Of a stretch of 64,000 nucleotides of DNA, positions 26,283-35,728 are shown one piece after another. A program made the translations under genes and the position numbers. Within the stretch, counting starts at the first letter, position 1, and the number at the start of each line of letters is the position of its first letter. The stretch comes from Anoxybacter fermentans (GTDB lineage Bacteria > Bacillota > Halanaerobiia > DY22613): assembly GCF_003991135.1 (NCBI RefSeq), contig NZ_CP016379.1, positions 868,001-932,000 on the forward strand. The letters are read 5' to 3'. The notes under the pieces are model-generated. The model ran no database searches, was not told where the DNA came from, and saw only the letters and a program-made list of their open reading frames with translations.

Positions 26283-26453
26283 GATTAAACTGCAAAAAGT
26301 TAATTTTGAGCGACATAGAACCATCTTAGTGAGATTTCAGTCGAAATAAGGCCTCATATGAGGATGTGATGAGCTGATCAAGGGCCAGGAGGGCCCACTT
26401 TGATGGTTCGAAAAATTTCTTTTGAAGCGAAAAATTAGCTTTTTGCAGTAAAC
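26283..26453 (+). repeat. Palindromic MITE-like repeat, copy 6 (171 bp)
   Basis: Flanked by perfect ATTTAT duplications at 26277-26282 and 26454-26459. Ends GATTAAACTGC and GCAGTAAAC. It carries the shortened right arm (core joins directly to TTTGATGGTTCG) also seen in copies 3 and 7, so these three share a deletion ancestor. Confidence 0.92.
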
Positions 26454-26547
26454 ATTTATGGTATAAGAGAGAAGTATCTGCTATAATAAAATTACTGCAC
26501 TATAAGCAGGAGATTTTAGAAATATCCAGAAAAAGAAAGAGAGTAAT

Positions 26548-26734
26548 GATTAAACTGCAAAAAGCTAATTTTGAGCGCTATTGAAATTTTTCGTTAAACC
26601 ATCTTAGTGAGATTTCAGTCGAAATAAGGCCTCATATGAGGATGTGATGAGTTAATCAAGGGTCAGGAGGGCCCATTTTGATGGTTCGAAAAATTTCATT
26701 ATAAAGCGAAAAATTAGCTTTTTGCAGTAAAATC
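26548..26734 (+). repeat. Palindromic MITE-like repeat, copy 7 (187 bp)
   Basis: Flanked by perfect AGTAAT duplications at 26542-26547 and 26735-26740. Ends GATTAAACTGC and GCAGTAAAATC. Same right-arm deletion as copies 3 and 6. It ends 54 bp before the parE start and may supply or displace promoter elements. Confidence 0.93.
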
Positions 26735-26788
26735 AGTAATATAAAAATTCGTCATATCAGAAAATTAAAATTTGGGAAGGTGTTAAAA

Positions 26789-28702
26789 ATGGCCTTATTC
26801 GAAGAAGTTAAATATGATGCGTCGCAGATTCAAATCTTAGAGGGCCTGGAAGCTGTTCGTAAACGTCCAGGGATGTACATTGGTAGTACCGGAACCAAAG
26901 GGCTACACCATCTGGTCTGGGAAGTAGTCGATAACAGTATTGATGAACACCTGGCCGGGTACGGAAATGAAATCCGTGTTATATTAAATCCCGATGGAAG
27001 TATAACTGTAGAAGACAATGGACGTGGTATTCCTGTAGATATTCATCCTGATAAGGGTATTCCTGCTGCTCAGGTAGTTTTAACAACACTACACGCAGGT
27101 GGTAAATTCAATAATAACAGTTATAAAGTCTCTGGGGGTCTTCACGGTGTCGGTATTTCTGTCGTAAATGCCTTGTCTGAGTGGCTTAAGCTGGAGATTC
27201 ATAGGGATGGAAAAATTTATCAACAGGAATACCGGAGGGGAGTTCCGCAAAATGAATTAACTGTAGTAGGCAAGACCAAAAGAAGTGGAACTACTATAAC
27301 TTTTTTACCTGATTCTACTATTTTTGAGATTACTGAGTTTAAATTTGAAACCCTGGCCCATCGTTTACAGGAATCTGCTTATCTTAATAATAATTTGAAA
27401 CTGATTTTGATAGATTTACGCGGCGAAGAACCTCAAAAAGTTGAATTTAAATATGAGGGTGGAATTGTAGCATTTGTTGAACATCTAAATCAGAGCCGCG
27501 ACCTGCTTCATAAAGATGTTATTTACGTTGAAAAACAGGTAGGGGACAAACATATTCAGGTGGCATTCCAATACAATGATGGATACAATGAACGAATCTA
27601 TTCTTTTGCAAATAATATTAATACAGTAGATGGGGGCTATCATGTAACTGGTTTTAAATCAGCACTAACAAAAGCCTTAAATACCTGGGGTAAGAATAAC
27701 AATATATTAAAAAGTAGTGATCCATCTTTAACGGGTAATGATGTCCGGGAAGGGTTGACTGCTGTAATTAATGTCAAACTTCCAAATCCGCAATTTGAAG
27801 GTCAGACCAAGGCCAAATTGGGTAATAGTGAGATGAGAAGCATAGTTGAGACGATTGTCTATGATTATCTGGGATATTATTTTGATACTAATCCTGAAGT
27901 AGCAAAAACCATTATTGAAAAGGCTCTTCAGGCAGTACGAAACCGGAAAGCTTTAAAAAAAGCTCGTGAATTGGCCAGACGTAAAAGTGCCCTAAATAGC
28001 CATTCATTACCTGGAAAATTGGCTGATTGCAGCAGCCGTAAGGCTGAGAAATCAGAAATTTTTTTAGTAGAGGGTGATTCTGCAGGTGGTTCTGCAAAAC
28101 AGGGCCGGGACCGGCAATTTCAAGCTGTTCTTCCGCTTAAAGGTAAGATTCTCAATGTAGAGAAGTCCAGATTGGATAAAATTTTGAGTAATAATGAGAT
28201 TGCCACCATCATTGCTGCATTAGGGTGTGGGATTGGTGAAGAATTTGATATAAGCAAACTCCGTTACCACAAGATAATCATCATGACTGATGCTGATGTG
28301 GATGGTGCTCATATCTGTACTTTACTTTTAACTTTATTTTACCGATATATGAAACCGCTTATTGATGGTGGATATGTATATATAGCTCAGCCACCCCTTT
28401 ATAAAGTGACTCATGGGAAGAAAGAGACTTACCTTTACAGTGATGAACAATTAAAAAAATATTTAAAAGAGATTGGTAATGTAAAGTATACTGTTCAGCG
28501 TTACAAGGGTCTTGGTGAAATGAACCCATCCCAGCTGTGGGAGACGACCATGAATCCTGAAACACGCAGACTTCAGGTTGTAGAGATAGAGGATGAACTT
28601 GAAGCTGACGAAATTTTTGCCAAACTTATGGGAAGTAATGCTGATCTTAGAAGAGAGTTTATTATGAAGAATGCAGAACAAGTTGAAGAATTGGATATCT
28701 AA
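26789..28702 (+). CDS. parE: DNA topoisomerase IV subunit B (ParE-like; GyrB paralogue)
   Basis: ATPase and TOPRIM subunit that partners the ParC-like protein. 637 residues: GHKL ATPase with [20 protein letters not shown] and [15 protein letters not shown] in the first 130 residues; transducer domain to about 400; TOPRIM with [15 protein letters not shown] near 427 and DADVDGAHI near 498; C-terminal [21 protein letters not shown] 26789 fits GGAAGGTG spacing; a GTG lies 9 bp upstream. GyrB and ParE are hard to separate by eye; the call follows the degenerate GyrA box in its partner. Confidence 0.85.
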   Translation: MALFEEVKYDASQIQILEGLEAVRKRPGMYIGSTGTKGLHHLVWEVVDNSIDEHLAGYGNEIRVILNPDGSITVEDNGRGIPVDIHPDKGIPAAQVVLTTLHAGGKFNNNSYKVSGGLHGVGISVVNALSEWLKLEIHRDGKIYQQEYRRGVPQNELTVVGKTKRSGTTITFLPDSTIFEITEFKFETLAHRLQESAYLNNNLKLILIDLRGEEPQKVEFKYEGGIVAFVEHLNQSRDLLHKDVIYVEKQVGDKHIQVAFQYNDGYNERIYSFANNINTVDGGYHVTGFKSALTKALNTWGKNNNILKSSDPSLTGNDVREGLTAVINVKLPNPQFEGQTKAKLGNSEMRSIVETIVYDYLGYYFDTNPEVAKTIIEKALQAVRNRKALKKARELARRKSALNSHSLPGKLADCSSRKAEKSEIFLVEGDSAGGSAKQGRDRQFQAVLPLKGKILNVEKSRLDKILSNNEIATIIAALGCGIGEEFDISKLRYHKIIIMTDADVDGAHICTLLLTLFYRYMKPLIDGGYVYIAQPPLYKVTHGKKETYLYSDEQLKKYLKEIGNVKYTVQRYKGLGEMNPSQLWETTMNPETRRLQVVEIEDELEADEIFAKLMGSNADLRREFIMKNAEQVEELDI

Positions 28703-28708
28703 TTTTTT

Positions 28709-28763
28709 TGAGGGTAGGGAGTTTCTCCTATAATGGAGGAACGCTCTGCCCTTGATTTTTATA
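28709..28763 (+). terminator. Terminator after parE
   Basis: An imperfect long stem: GAGGGTAGGGAGTTTCTCC pairs with GGAGGAACGCTCTGCCC around a TATAAT loop, then TTGATTTTT. Confidence 0.65.
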
Positions 28764-28774
28764 AACAGAATAAA

Positions 28775-28995
28775 GATTTTACTGCAAAAAGCTAATTTTT
28801 CGCTTTTTGAGAAATTTTTCGAATCATCTAAAGCTCGATTTCCGACGAAATAAGGCTTTCTAATCAAAGGGCCCTCCTGGCCCTTGATTAACTCATCACA
28901 TCCTCATATGAGGCCTTATTTCGTCGGAAATCTCACTAAGATGATTTGGCGAAAAATTTCTATGTCGCTCAAAATTAGCTTTTTGCAGTATAATC
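28775..28995 (-). repeat. Palindromic MITE-like repeat, copy 8 (long form, inverted)
   Basis: 221 bp, GATTTTACTGC to GCAGTATAATC, near-perfect arms. Read on the minus strand its core gives CATATGAGGATGTGATG and GGGCC-AGGA-GGGCCC. AATAAA occurs just left (28769-28774) and again 5 bp beyond the right end, so a target duplication is uncertain. Confidence 0.88.
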
Positions 28996-29140
28996 AGTTT
29001 AATAAATAGTCAAATGTTAATAGGTAATAGAGAGTGACTTGAGTCTTATAAAGTGGAAATAGATTTCAACCCTTTTACTGTTGTTCTTTATTAAGACGTA
29101 GGATATAATGAAGATAACTAAAGGCAGGGGGGGAGTAGTA

Positions 29141-31207
29141 GTGAATTACAGTAAGTATTATCGGACTTTTTTCGTAATAATAGGGATTATTCTATTTTTG
29201 GGTATAGTTTATCTATTTTTGCCAGAAGCAAAGGGAGAAGAGTATATAGAGAATCTTTATCAGGAGGCAAAGGAAGCTTATTATTCCGGTAATTTGGACA
29301 ATGCCATTAAGAAGTACAAAGAGATTCTCCGTTACCAACCAGGTTCAAGAGCAGCTTTGTATCTAGCAACCATATATGAAGAGTTGGGGAATTATGCCAT
29401 GGCAAAAGAGCAGTATAAGAGTTATCTGCATAATAATCCAATGGATTTAGAAGTCCAATTGGATCTGGCAATTGCCGATTTTAATCTGGGCAATTTAGAT
29501 ATATCAAAAAAAGGACTTACAAAAGTCCTTACTTCTCAAGATGTTAACCCTTATCTTAAACGGGAAGCGGCATATTATCTTAGCAAGATTAGTACAATGA
29601 TGGGGAATTATTCAGAGGCCCTCCAATATGTAAATCAGGCAATCAAAGCTGATTTAAGATATGTTCTAGCAGTGGTACAAAAAGGTTGGATTTATGAACT
29701 AATGGATCAACCTGAAGAAGCAATTAAATATTATCTGAATGCTTTACGGCTTGATGGTAGTTTAAAAGGGATTCAGCGTAGGTTAGGATTACTGTATTTG
29801 AAAATTAAAGATTATGATAATGCGTATTATCATTTTGATAGAGCTTTAAGTGAGAATAAAAAAGATCAGCTTTCTAAAGAGAAGCTTAACTGGCTTGAAC
29901 AAAAATTTCCGGGTCGGTTTAAACGTCTGTCTACTCCGCCCACTCCAGAGGATTTGCCGAAAAAGGTAACTTTTAGACAGGTTACTCCATTAACCGATGA
30001 TGAAAAGATCAAGCTAATCCGGGTTGGACTTTTTGGTGGAGAACCTCAAAAGGTGATTTTCTTCCGGGTAGGTGCTGATTTTCGGGTCGAAGATAGGAAT
30101 GGAACTCTTCTTACCACAGGTAGGACAGGAGAGATCTGGAAAGTTGAGCAGAAAAAAGGATACTATGAACTGGTAAAGTATCCAGAAGGTAAAATAGTAA
30201 AGTTCACTGGACCAATTAAAGTTAAAACCGAAAAGTATGCACCTATCTTAATCCATCAGGTCCAGTTTGGCAAGGGATATTTCTGGGCTGGTAAAGAGGA
30301 TCGTCAATATCGAGGCCAGGTTGAATTTCTACCCAAAACTAATGGTCTAACACTGGTCAACATTTTAAATGTAGAAGAATACCTCTACTCTGTTATAGCT
30401 TCTGAGATGCCTGCTTCCTGGCCCATAGAAGCATTAAAGGCTCAGACAGTAGCTGCCAGAACCTACACTTACTATAATCTGGGTAAGCACAGTTCTGAAG
30501 GTTTTGATCTCTGTGATACAGTCCACTGTGCTGCTTACAACGGTATTGGTTGGGAGAGTCATAAAACCCATAAGGCAGTTCAGGAGACTTTAGGTTTAAT
30601 TATGACCTTTAATGGTCGTCCTATTAATGCAGTCTATAGTGCCAATTCCGGAGGACATACAGAAGATGTGAAAGATGTCTGGGGTACGGATTTACCTTAT
30701 CTTAAAGGTGTTTCAACCCTTAAATCTGAGAATGAGACTATATTTCCTCTGGAACCTGCTGAGTTAAAAAGCTGGCTTAGAAAAGTGCCTGAATCCTATT
30801 CTCTGGAACCTCAGTTTTCAAATCCGGTTCATTATCGCTGGCAGAGGCGGGTAAGTCGGAGTTTTATTGAAGATAGACTGAATATAGGCCGTTTACAAGA
30901 ATTAAAGGTGACAGGTAGAGGAAGAGGAGGGAGTGTTACTTCTATTCTGGCAGTCGGAACTAAAGGTCAGGTGGAGTTAAAGCACTCTCTACGCTCTAAG
31001 CTTGGAGGTTTAAGAAGTAATAGGTTTTTTATACGTCCAGAGTATGAAAACGGTCAACTAACGGCATTTGTTTTCTATGGAGGTGGCTGGGGTCATAATG
31101 TTGGAATGGATCAGGTAGCTGCTGCAGGAATGGCGAAAGAAGGATTTACTTTTGATCAGATTTTGAAACATTTTTACACTGGAATTGAGTTAACAAAACT
31201 GTATTGA
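29141..31207 (+). CDS. TPR-SpoIID/LytB domain protein
   Basis: About 688 residues: N-terminal membrane helix (about 10-30), at least five TPR-like repeats (about 35-270; for example YYSGNLDNAIKKYKEILRYQPG and YSEALQYVNQAIKADLRY), a linker, then a SpoIID domain (about 390-670) with VIASEMPASWPIEALKAQTVAARTY, whose Glu is the catalytic residue in SpoIID lytic transglycosylases. SpoIID alone is about 340 residues, so the TPR half is an added interaction platform. GTG 29141 is preferred since GGGGGGAG precedes it; ATG 29108 is in frame. It would trim peptidoglycan, in sporulation or as an amidase enhancer. Confidence 0.88.
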   Translation: MNYSKYYRTFFVIIGIILFLGIVYLFLPEAKGEEYIENLYQEAKEAYYSGNLDNAIKKYKEILRYQPGSRAALYLATIYEELGNYAMAKEQYKSYLHNNPMDLEVQLDLAIADFNLGNLDISKKGLTKVLTSQDVNPYLKREAAYYLSKISTMMGNYSEALQYVNQAIKADLRYVLAVVQKGWIYELMDQPEEAIKYYLNALRLDGSLKGIQRRLGLLYLKIKDYDNAYYHFDRALSENKKDQLSKEKLNWLEQKFPGRFKRLSTPPTPEDLPKKVTFRQVTPLTDDEKIKLIRVGLFGGEPQKVIFFRVGADFRVEDRNGTLLTTGRTGEIWKVEQKKGYYELVKYPEGKIVKFTGPIKVKTEKYAPILIHQVQFGKGYFWAGKEDRQYRGQVEFLPKTNGLTLVNILNVEEYLYSVIASEMPASWPIEALKAQTVAARTYTYYNLGKHSSEGFDLCDTVHCAAYNGIGWESHKTHKAVQETLGLIMTFNGRPINAVYSANSGGHTEDVKDVWGTDLPYLKGVSTLKSENETIFPLEPAELKSWLRKVPESYSLEPQFSNPVHYRWQRRVSRSFIEDRLNIGRLQELKVTGRGRGGSVTSILAVGTKGQVELKHSLRSKLGGLRSNRFFIRPEYENGQLTAFVFYGGGWGHNVGMDQVAAAGMAKEGFTFDQILKHFYTGIELTKLY

Positions 31208-31255
31208 GATTTTATTAGAAATATATTGTGGATAACATTTGGTATAAAAATATCT

Positions 31256-31396
31256 AATAAACTACAAAGAGCTAATTTTAAGCGACATAGAAATTTTCAT
31301 TAAACCATCTTAGTGAGATGGATTACCCTGAAATCGAACTTTAGATGGTTTGAAAAATTTCTATCTAAGCAAAAAATTAGCTCTTTGTAGTTAATG
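31256..31396 (+). repeat. Palindromic MITE-like repeat, copy 9 (diverged, short)
   Basis: About 140 bp, ends TAATAAACTACAAAGAGC and GCTCTTTGTAGTTAATGA, with several changes from consensus and no central hairpins. The right end lies against the second palindromic repeat. Confidence 0.75.
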
Positions 31397-31399
31397 AGC

Positions 31400-31630
31400 T
31401 TGTTGACAAACCCTTCTTTTTTAAAAACTTGTCCGTGCACTACCAGAAAAACTAAATATAATTTCTGAAGCGTATAAATCAAGGCTTAAGCCAGAAGGGC
31501 GGAAGCCTTGATTTTTAAGGGCGTGCAGCCAGGATGGCGGAGCGTTCGATAGCGGAAGAAATTATATTTAGTTTTTCTGTTCCCCTGTGAGAGCAAGTTA
31601 TCTAAACCTTTCCTTTTTCAACAGCCTGAG
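31400..31630. repeat. Second palindromic repeat family, long copy
   Basis: A separate inverted-repeat element of about 230 bp. A 21-bp perfect inverted repeat lies at 31445-31465 and 31558-31578 (AGAAAAACTAAATATAATTT core). An inner hairpin ATCAAGGCTT/AAGCCTTGAT lies at 31478-31512, followed by GCAGCC-AGGAT-GGCGG. The outer ends read TTGTTGACAAAC and TTTTTCAACAGCCTGAG. Fragments of the same ends occur at about 15614-15645 and 52485-52546. Nature unknown; a MITE is most likely. Confidence 0.65.
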
Positions 31631-31700
31631 TTAATAAGATTAATCTCCGAAGGGTATTTTACTCTTCAGTAGCTATCTTTTTATAATCCAGATTTGGGCA

Positions 31701-31754
31701 TTGACATTAAGCAGAATAGTTAATATAATTAATATATGAATAATTGTTCATATA
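31701..31754 (+). promoter_or_regulatory. Sigma-A promoter with SmtB/CadC-type operator for the metal ATPase
   Basis: TTGACA (31701-31706), 17-bp spacer, TATAAT (31724-31729). Immediately after is the dyad TATATGAA-TAATTG-TTCATATA (31733-31754), the classic imperfect palindrome bound by ArsR/SmtB-family metal sensors. A repressor there would cover the transcription start. Confidence 0.88.
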
Positions 31755-31771
31755 TAAAAGGAGGCGAAATT

Positions 31772-33907
31772 ATGAATTTTCCAGAAATAGCAACAAAAAG
31801 AGAGGTTGTACAAAAGATCGTTTATTTAAAGGGATTAAATTGTGCCAATTGTGCAGCAAAAATTGAAAAGAAAGTACGTGATTTAGAAGAAGTAGATGAT
31901 GTAATTATTAACATAGCAGAACAGAAGATGTATTTAAGAATTTTTAAAACCGGTGTTTCTAAAATTATGGACCAGGTTCGGGATATTGTGACTAGTTTAG
32001 AACCTCATATCAAAGTTTATGAAAATAATGATCAAAGAGAAGAAGACAATGACGAAGATGAAATGAATTTTAGATATAAAATAATTCAGATTGGGATTGG
32101 AGCAAGTTTTTTTGTTATGGCTCTTTTTCTGAAGCTTCCTATTTATATTGAATTATCTCTGTTTCTTATAAGTTATTTGATCATTGGTGGTGAAGTGATT
32201 TTTCGAGCTGGACAGAACATCTTTAAAGGTCAGATTTTTGATGAGAATTTTTTAATATCTATTGCTACCATTGGTGCTTTTATCATTCGAGAATATCCTG
32301 AGGCAGTAGCAGTTATGTTATTTTATCAAATCGGTGAACTCTTTCAAGATATATCTGTTAACCGTTCCCGCCGTTCTATCCGGGCATTACTGGATATTAG
32401 ACCTGAATATGCCAATATTGAACGTAATGGTGAGTTGGTTAAAGTTAAACCAGAACAAATTAAAATTGGTGATGTAATCGTTGTTAAACCAGGTGAGCGG
32501 GTTCCATTGGACGGGATCGTTATTGAAGGTCAATCAATGGTTGATACCTCTGCTTTGACAGGAGAATCAGTACCCAGATCAGTCGAGGTTGATGATGAAC
32601 TATTGGCTGGCTATATCAATATCAGCGGTCTTTTAACTCTTAAAGTAACCCGAACCTTTGCCGAATCTACAGTGACAAAAATTTTGGATATGGTTCAAAA
32701 TGCCAGTTCACGAAAAGCTCCTACAGAAAAATTTATTACAAAATTTGCTCGCTATTATACTCCGGTTGTTGTTTTTGCAGCTCTGATAATTGCAGTTATT
32801 CCTCCACTTTTTATACCTGGGGCGTCCTTTTTTGATTGGCTTTATCGGGGATTGGTCTTTTTAGTTATTTCCTGTCCATGTGCACTGGTAATTTCTATTC
32901 CTCTTGGATATTTTGGTGGAATTGGGAGTGCATCCAGACAGGGGATTTTAATCAAAGGTAGTAATTATTTGGAAGCCTTAAATCAGGTCAAGACTATTGT
33001 CTTTGATAAGACTGGAACATTAACTCAAGGGGTATTTAAAGTATCTCAAATCGTACCTGAAGAAAATATTTCAGAAAAGGATTTACTTTATTATGCAGCA
33101 TTGGCTGAAACTCATTCCAATCATCCTATAGCTAAGTCTATATTGGAGTATTATGGTGAACCGATGCATATTGAAAAAAGTGGAGAATATAAAGAAATTC
33201 CCGGTCATGGTATAGAGGCCATAATTGATGGTAAACACATTCTTGCTGGTAATGAAAAATTAATGCAAAAACATGGGATTAACTATAACCCTCAAATTAC
33301 TGAGGGAACTGTTGTATATGTTGCAGTAGATGGTAAATATTTAGGTCATATTATAATTGCTGATAAAATCAAAAAGGATGCAAAAGAGGCAATTTATAGT
33401 TTACGTCGATTGGGTGTTCGTGAATTGATAATGTTAACAGGTGACCGACAGGAGATTGGTGAAAAAGTAGCAAAAGAATTAAAATTGGATAGGGTTTATG
33501 CAGAACTTTTGCCTGATGAAAAAGTAGAAAAAATAGAAGAGATGGTTCAGCGTAGAGATTTTTCTGGTAAGTTGGCCTTTGTTGGAGATGGAATCAATGA
33601 TGCCCCTGTTCTTGCCAGAGCGGATGTGGGTGTAGCCATGGGAGGTTTAGGTTCAGATGCAGCCATAGAAGCAGCAGATGTTGTATTAATGACCGATGAA
33701 CCTTCGAAATTGGTAAAGGCTATACAGATTGCTAGAAAAACCAGGGCCATTGTCTGGCAAAACATCATTTTTGCACTGGGTGTAAAAGGTTTTGTTCTCT
33801 TTTTAGGTGCTATGGGTCATGCTACTATGTGGGAAGCAGTATTTGCTGATGTAGGTGTGGCACTTATTGCTGTTTTCAATGCACTTCGTATAATTAGGGT
33901 AGATTAA
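31772..33907 (+). CDS. cadA: CadA/ZntA-type heavy-metal-exporting P1B ATPase
   Basis: Pumps Zn2+, Cd2+ or Pb2+ out of the cytoplasm. 711 residues: one HMA domain with GLNCANCAAKIEK (about 21-33), an acidic linker, membrane helices, metal-site SCPCALV near 367, phosphorylation motif DKTGTLT near 412, NHPIA His-Pro motif and hinge GDGINDAP near 604. CPC with HMA CxxC places it in the P1B-2 group rather than the copper group; selectivity is inferred. ATG 31772 follows AAAGGAGGCG. The operator upstream and the CadC-like gene downstream make a resistance module. Confidence 0.92.
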   Translation: MNFPEIATKREVVQKIVYLKGLNCANCAAKIEKKVRDLEEVDDVIINIAEQKMYLRIFKTGVSKIMDQVRDIVTSLEPHIKVYENNDQREEDNDEDEMNFRYKIIQIGIGASFFVMALFLKLPIYIELSLFLISYLIIGGEVIFRAGQNIFKGQIFDENFLISIATIGAFIIREYPEAVAVMLFYQIGELFQDISVNRSRRSIRALLDIRPEYANIERNGELVKVKPEQIKIGDVIVVKPGERVPLDGIVIEGQSMVDTSALTGESVPRSVEVDDELLAGYINISGLLTLKVTRTFAESTVTKILDMVQNASSRKAPTEKFITKFARYYTPVVVFAALIIAVIPPLFIPGASFFDWLYRGLVFLVISCPCALVISIPLGYFGGIGSASRQGILIKGSNYLEALNQVKTIVFDKTGTLTQGVFKVSQIVPEENISEKDLLYYAALAETHSNHPIAKSILEYYGEPMHIEKSGEYKEIPGHGIEAIIDGKHILAGNEKLMQKHGINYNPQITEGTVVYVAVDGKYLGHIIIADKIKKDAKEAIYSLRRLGVRELIMLTGDRQEIGEKVAKELKLDRVYAELLPDEKVEKIEEMVQRRDFSGKLAFVGDGINDAPVLARADVGVAMGGLGSDAAIEAADVVLMTDEPSKLVKAIQIARKTRAIVWQNIIFALGVKGFVLFLGAMGHATMWEAVFADVGVALIAVFNALRIIRVD

Positions 33908-33915
33908 AAAAATTT

Positions 33916-33968
33916 CCCCGCCAGGATTTCTCTCTTATTTATTGGAGAGATAAAAGGCGGGTTTTTTA
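33916..33968 (+). terminator. Rho-independent terminator of cadA
   Basis: CCCCGCC...GGCGGG outer stem with inner TCTCTC/GAGAGA stem, then TTTTTT. Confidence 0.85.
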
Positions 33969-34112
33969 TACCATATGTAGTACCAAAAAATATTGATATT
34001 ATTGAATTTAAAGATGGAATATGTTATATATATACTAAGAAATATTTCGAACTGAAAGAATAACTTTAGAATGGGCATCTATGATTGCCAGATAAAAGGA
34101 GGCATTTTTAAA

Positions 34113-34496
34113 ATGAAAGATCAAGAGAAACAAAGTCGAGATGATCACACTATGGATATTTGTACAGAGTGTAAAATTCACCATGATTTGCTTAAGAAAT
34201 TAGATCATAAGATTGATGAAGAAACCTATCAACATCTGGCAGAAATTTTTAAGACACTGAGTGATCCTACCCGGATAAAAATAATCCACGCTCTATCCCA
34301 GACGGAACTCTGTGTTTGTGATCTGGCAGAATTGTTGAATATGTCCCAATCGGCAGTTTCCCATCAGCTTAGAATTTTACGAAATCACCGATTAGTTAAA
34401 TACCGCAAAGAAGGCAGGACTGTCTTTTATTCTCTCGATGATGAGCATATATTACTCCTCTTTAATCAGGGGCTCTGCCATGTTATGCACGGTTAG
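34113..34496 (+). CDS. CadC/SmtB-family (ArsR) metal-sensing repressor
   Basis: Winged-helix repressor of 127 residues that leaves DNA on binding metal. N-terminal Cys17 and Cys20 with ELCVCDLA (Cys67, Cys69) reproduce the four-thiolate alpha3N site of CadC, which senses Cd, Pb or Zn. The recognition helix is MSQSAVSHQLRILRNH and the wing RKEGRTVFYSLDD. Histidines in the last helix (DEHILLLF, LCHVMHG) could form an alpha5 site. ATG 34113 follows AAAAGGAGGC; the frame is open 14 codons upstream. It likely acts at the dyad before cadA. Its stop overlaps the convergent radical SAM gene by a few bases. Confidence 0.9.
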   Translation: MKDQEKQSRDDHTMDICTECKIHHDLLKKLDHKIDEETYQHLAEIFKTLSDPTRIKIIHALSQTELCVCDLAELLNMSQSAVSHQLRILRNHRLVKYRKEGRTVFYSLDDEHILLLFNQGLCHVMHG

Positions 34497-35728
34497 GATG
34501 TGATAAATCCCTGCTCCCGCCAGTGTTTAATCTTTTCTCCCAGTTGCTGTTGTTTGGCCCAATAACCAAAGAGCTCTTTTTTTTGTGAAAGTTGACCGAG
34601 GATTTTCAGCATGCCTTTATCCAGCGGTTCGGGATCAAGGTTGGCCCAGGGTGATCCTACAAGAGGCATAAAAGTATGGGCATGAATAATAGCACCATAT
34701 TTGGTGCGGATTTTTTCCATCCAGGCGATGGTTGCTTTACGATCTTCTTCCAGTTCTCCAGGTAAACCAAAGATAAAATCTACCATTGGCGTCAATCCAA
34801 ATTCTCGGGTTAAGTTGATAGCCTGTTCTGCTGATTCAAGACTATGCCTACGACCCATTTTTTTTAACATTTTTTCAGATCCAGATTGGACTCCGATTAC
34901 TAAAGATTTATTGTCACAGTATTTCCGGACTAATTTTAATACTTCAGGGGTTACTGATTCTGGACGAACTTCTGAAGGAAATGTACCAAAATAGCATTCC
35001 TGTATCCCAATTTCTTTTAAACCCACTAACAACTTTTCAAGTGCTTCTATATTGGGTTTAATTCCATTGGGAGATTGAAATCCAAAAGCATTTGGACTAA
35101 TAAAGCGGGAGATAACCTTTCCATGCTTAACAGCCCAGCGGGAATACTCAAGAATCTGCTCAATTTCCCGGTAACGGGGTTTTCGGCCGAAAAGATATGA
35201 GACAGCACAGTAATAGCATCCAAAAGGACATCCCCGGGTAATTTCGATGGGAATCATAAGTTTTTTTCTTTTAGTGGCAAAAGGTGGATAGTCATTTAAA
35301 TCTACAGGATCTATGGTTCCATCATAGATCCTTTTTCTTTTTCCACTTAGGAGGTCATCGCAATATTGGCGAATGGTAGCTTCTCCATCTCCGATAAATA
35401 TGGAGTCAAAACCCAGAATTTTTCCACTCTCCGGATCACCAGAAACATGTGGACCACCAGCAATAATGCTATAGGGAGTTTTAAGCCCCAGTTCATCAAT
35501 AGCTTTAAGATCCTGTAATACCTTTTCTAAGTCAAAGGTCATAAAAGAAAAGGCTATAATCAGTTCCTGATATTTACCGTCAAATTTAAGCAGATCCTTG
35601 ATCTTGCGGATGGATAGAAGATCCACCTCTTCAATATATTTAGTTTCTTCTAGAGATGCAATTAATGGAACAAAACTATATTTAGTATTTTTCATCCATC
35701 GAAAAACAATTGCGTATTTCATATCCAC
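34493..35728 (-). CDS. B12-binding-domain radical SAM protein (MJ_1487-type family)
   Basis: 411 residues. The N-terminal part (about 1-140) resembles a cobalamin-binding Rossmann domain with IIAGGPHVSGDPE and FIGDGEATI. The radical SAM domain follows with GCPFGCYYCAV, the CxxxCxxC that holds the 4Fe-4S cluster, plus IGVQSGSEKMLKKMGR and FIFGLPGELEEDR. The reaction is unknown for this family. Start is GTG 35728 or ATG 35722; GGAAAGGA lies upstream of both. It stands alone on the minus strand between two plus-strand units. Confidence 0.85.
   Translation of the reverse strand: MDMKYAIVFRWMKNTKYSFVPLIASLEETKYIEEVDLLSIRKIKDLLKFDGKYQELIIAFSFMTFDLEKVLQDLKAIDELGLKTPYSIIAGGPHVSGDPESGKILGFDSIFIGDGEATIRQYCDDLLSGKRKRIYDGTIDPVDLNDYPPFATKRKKLMIPIEITRGCPFGCYYCAVSYLFGRKPRYREIEQILEYSRWAVKHGKVISRFISPNAFGFQSPNGIKPNIEALEKLLVGLKEIGIQECYFGTFPSEVRPESVTPEVLKLVRKYCDNKSLVIGVQSGSEKMLKKMGRRHSLESAEQAINLTREFGLTPMVDFIFGLPGELEEDRKATIAWMEKIRTKYGAIIHAHTFMPLVGSPWANLDPEPLDKGMLKILGQLSQKKELFGYWAKQQQLGEKIKHWREQGFITS

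Larger units (their letters stand above)
26186..26788. other. parC-parE divergent intergenic region
   Basis: About 600 bp with no gene. It contains the start signals for both genes and two repeat copies in the same orientation, each with a perfect 6-bp target duplication, which together fill most of the space. The original promoter region must have been much shorter. Confidence 0.7.

Noticed and set aside
23789-28702. Calling the pair gyrA/gyrB and placing a replication origin here
   Set aside because: No dnaA, dnaN, recF or DnaA-box cluster is nearby, the genes are divergent, and the GyrA box is lost, so topoisomerase IV is more likely.
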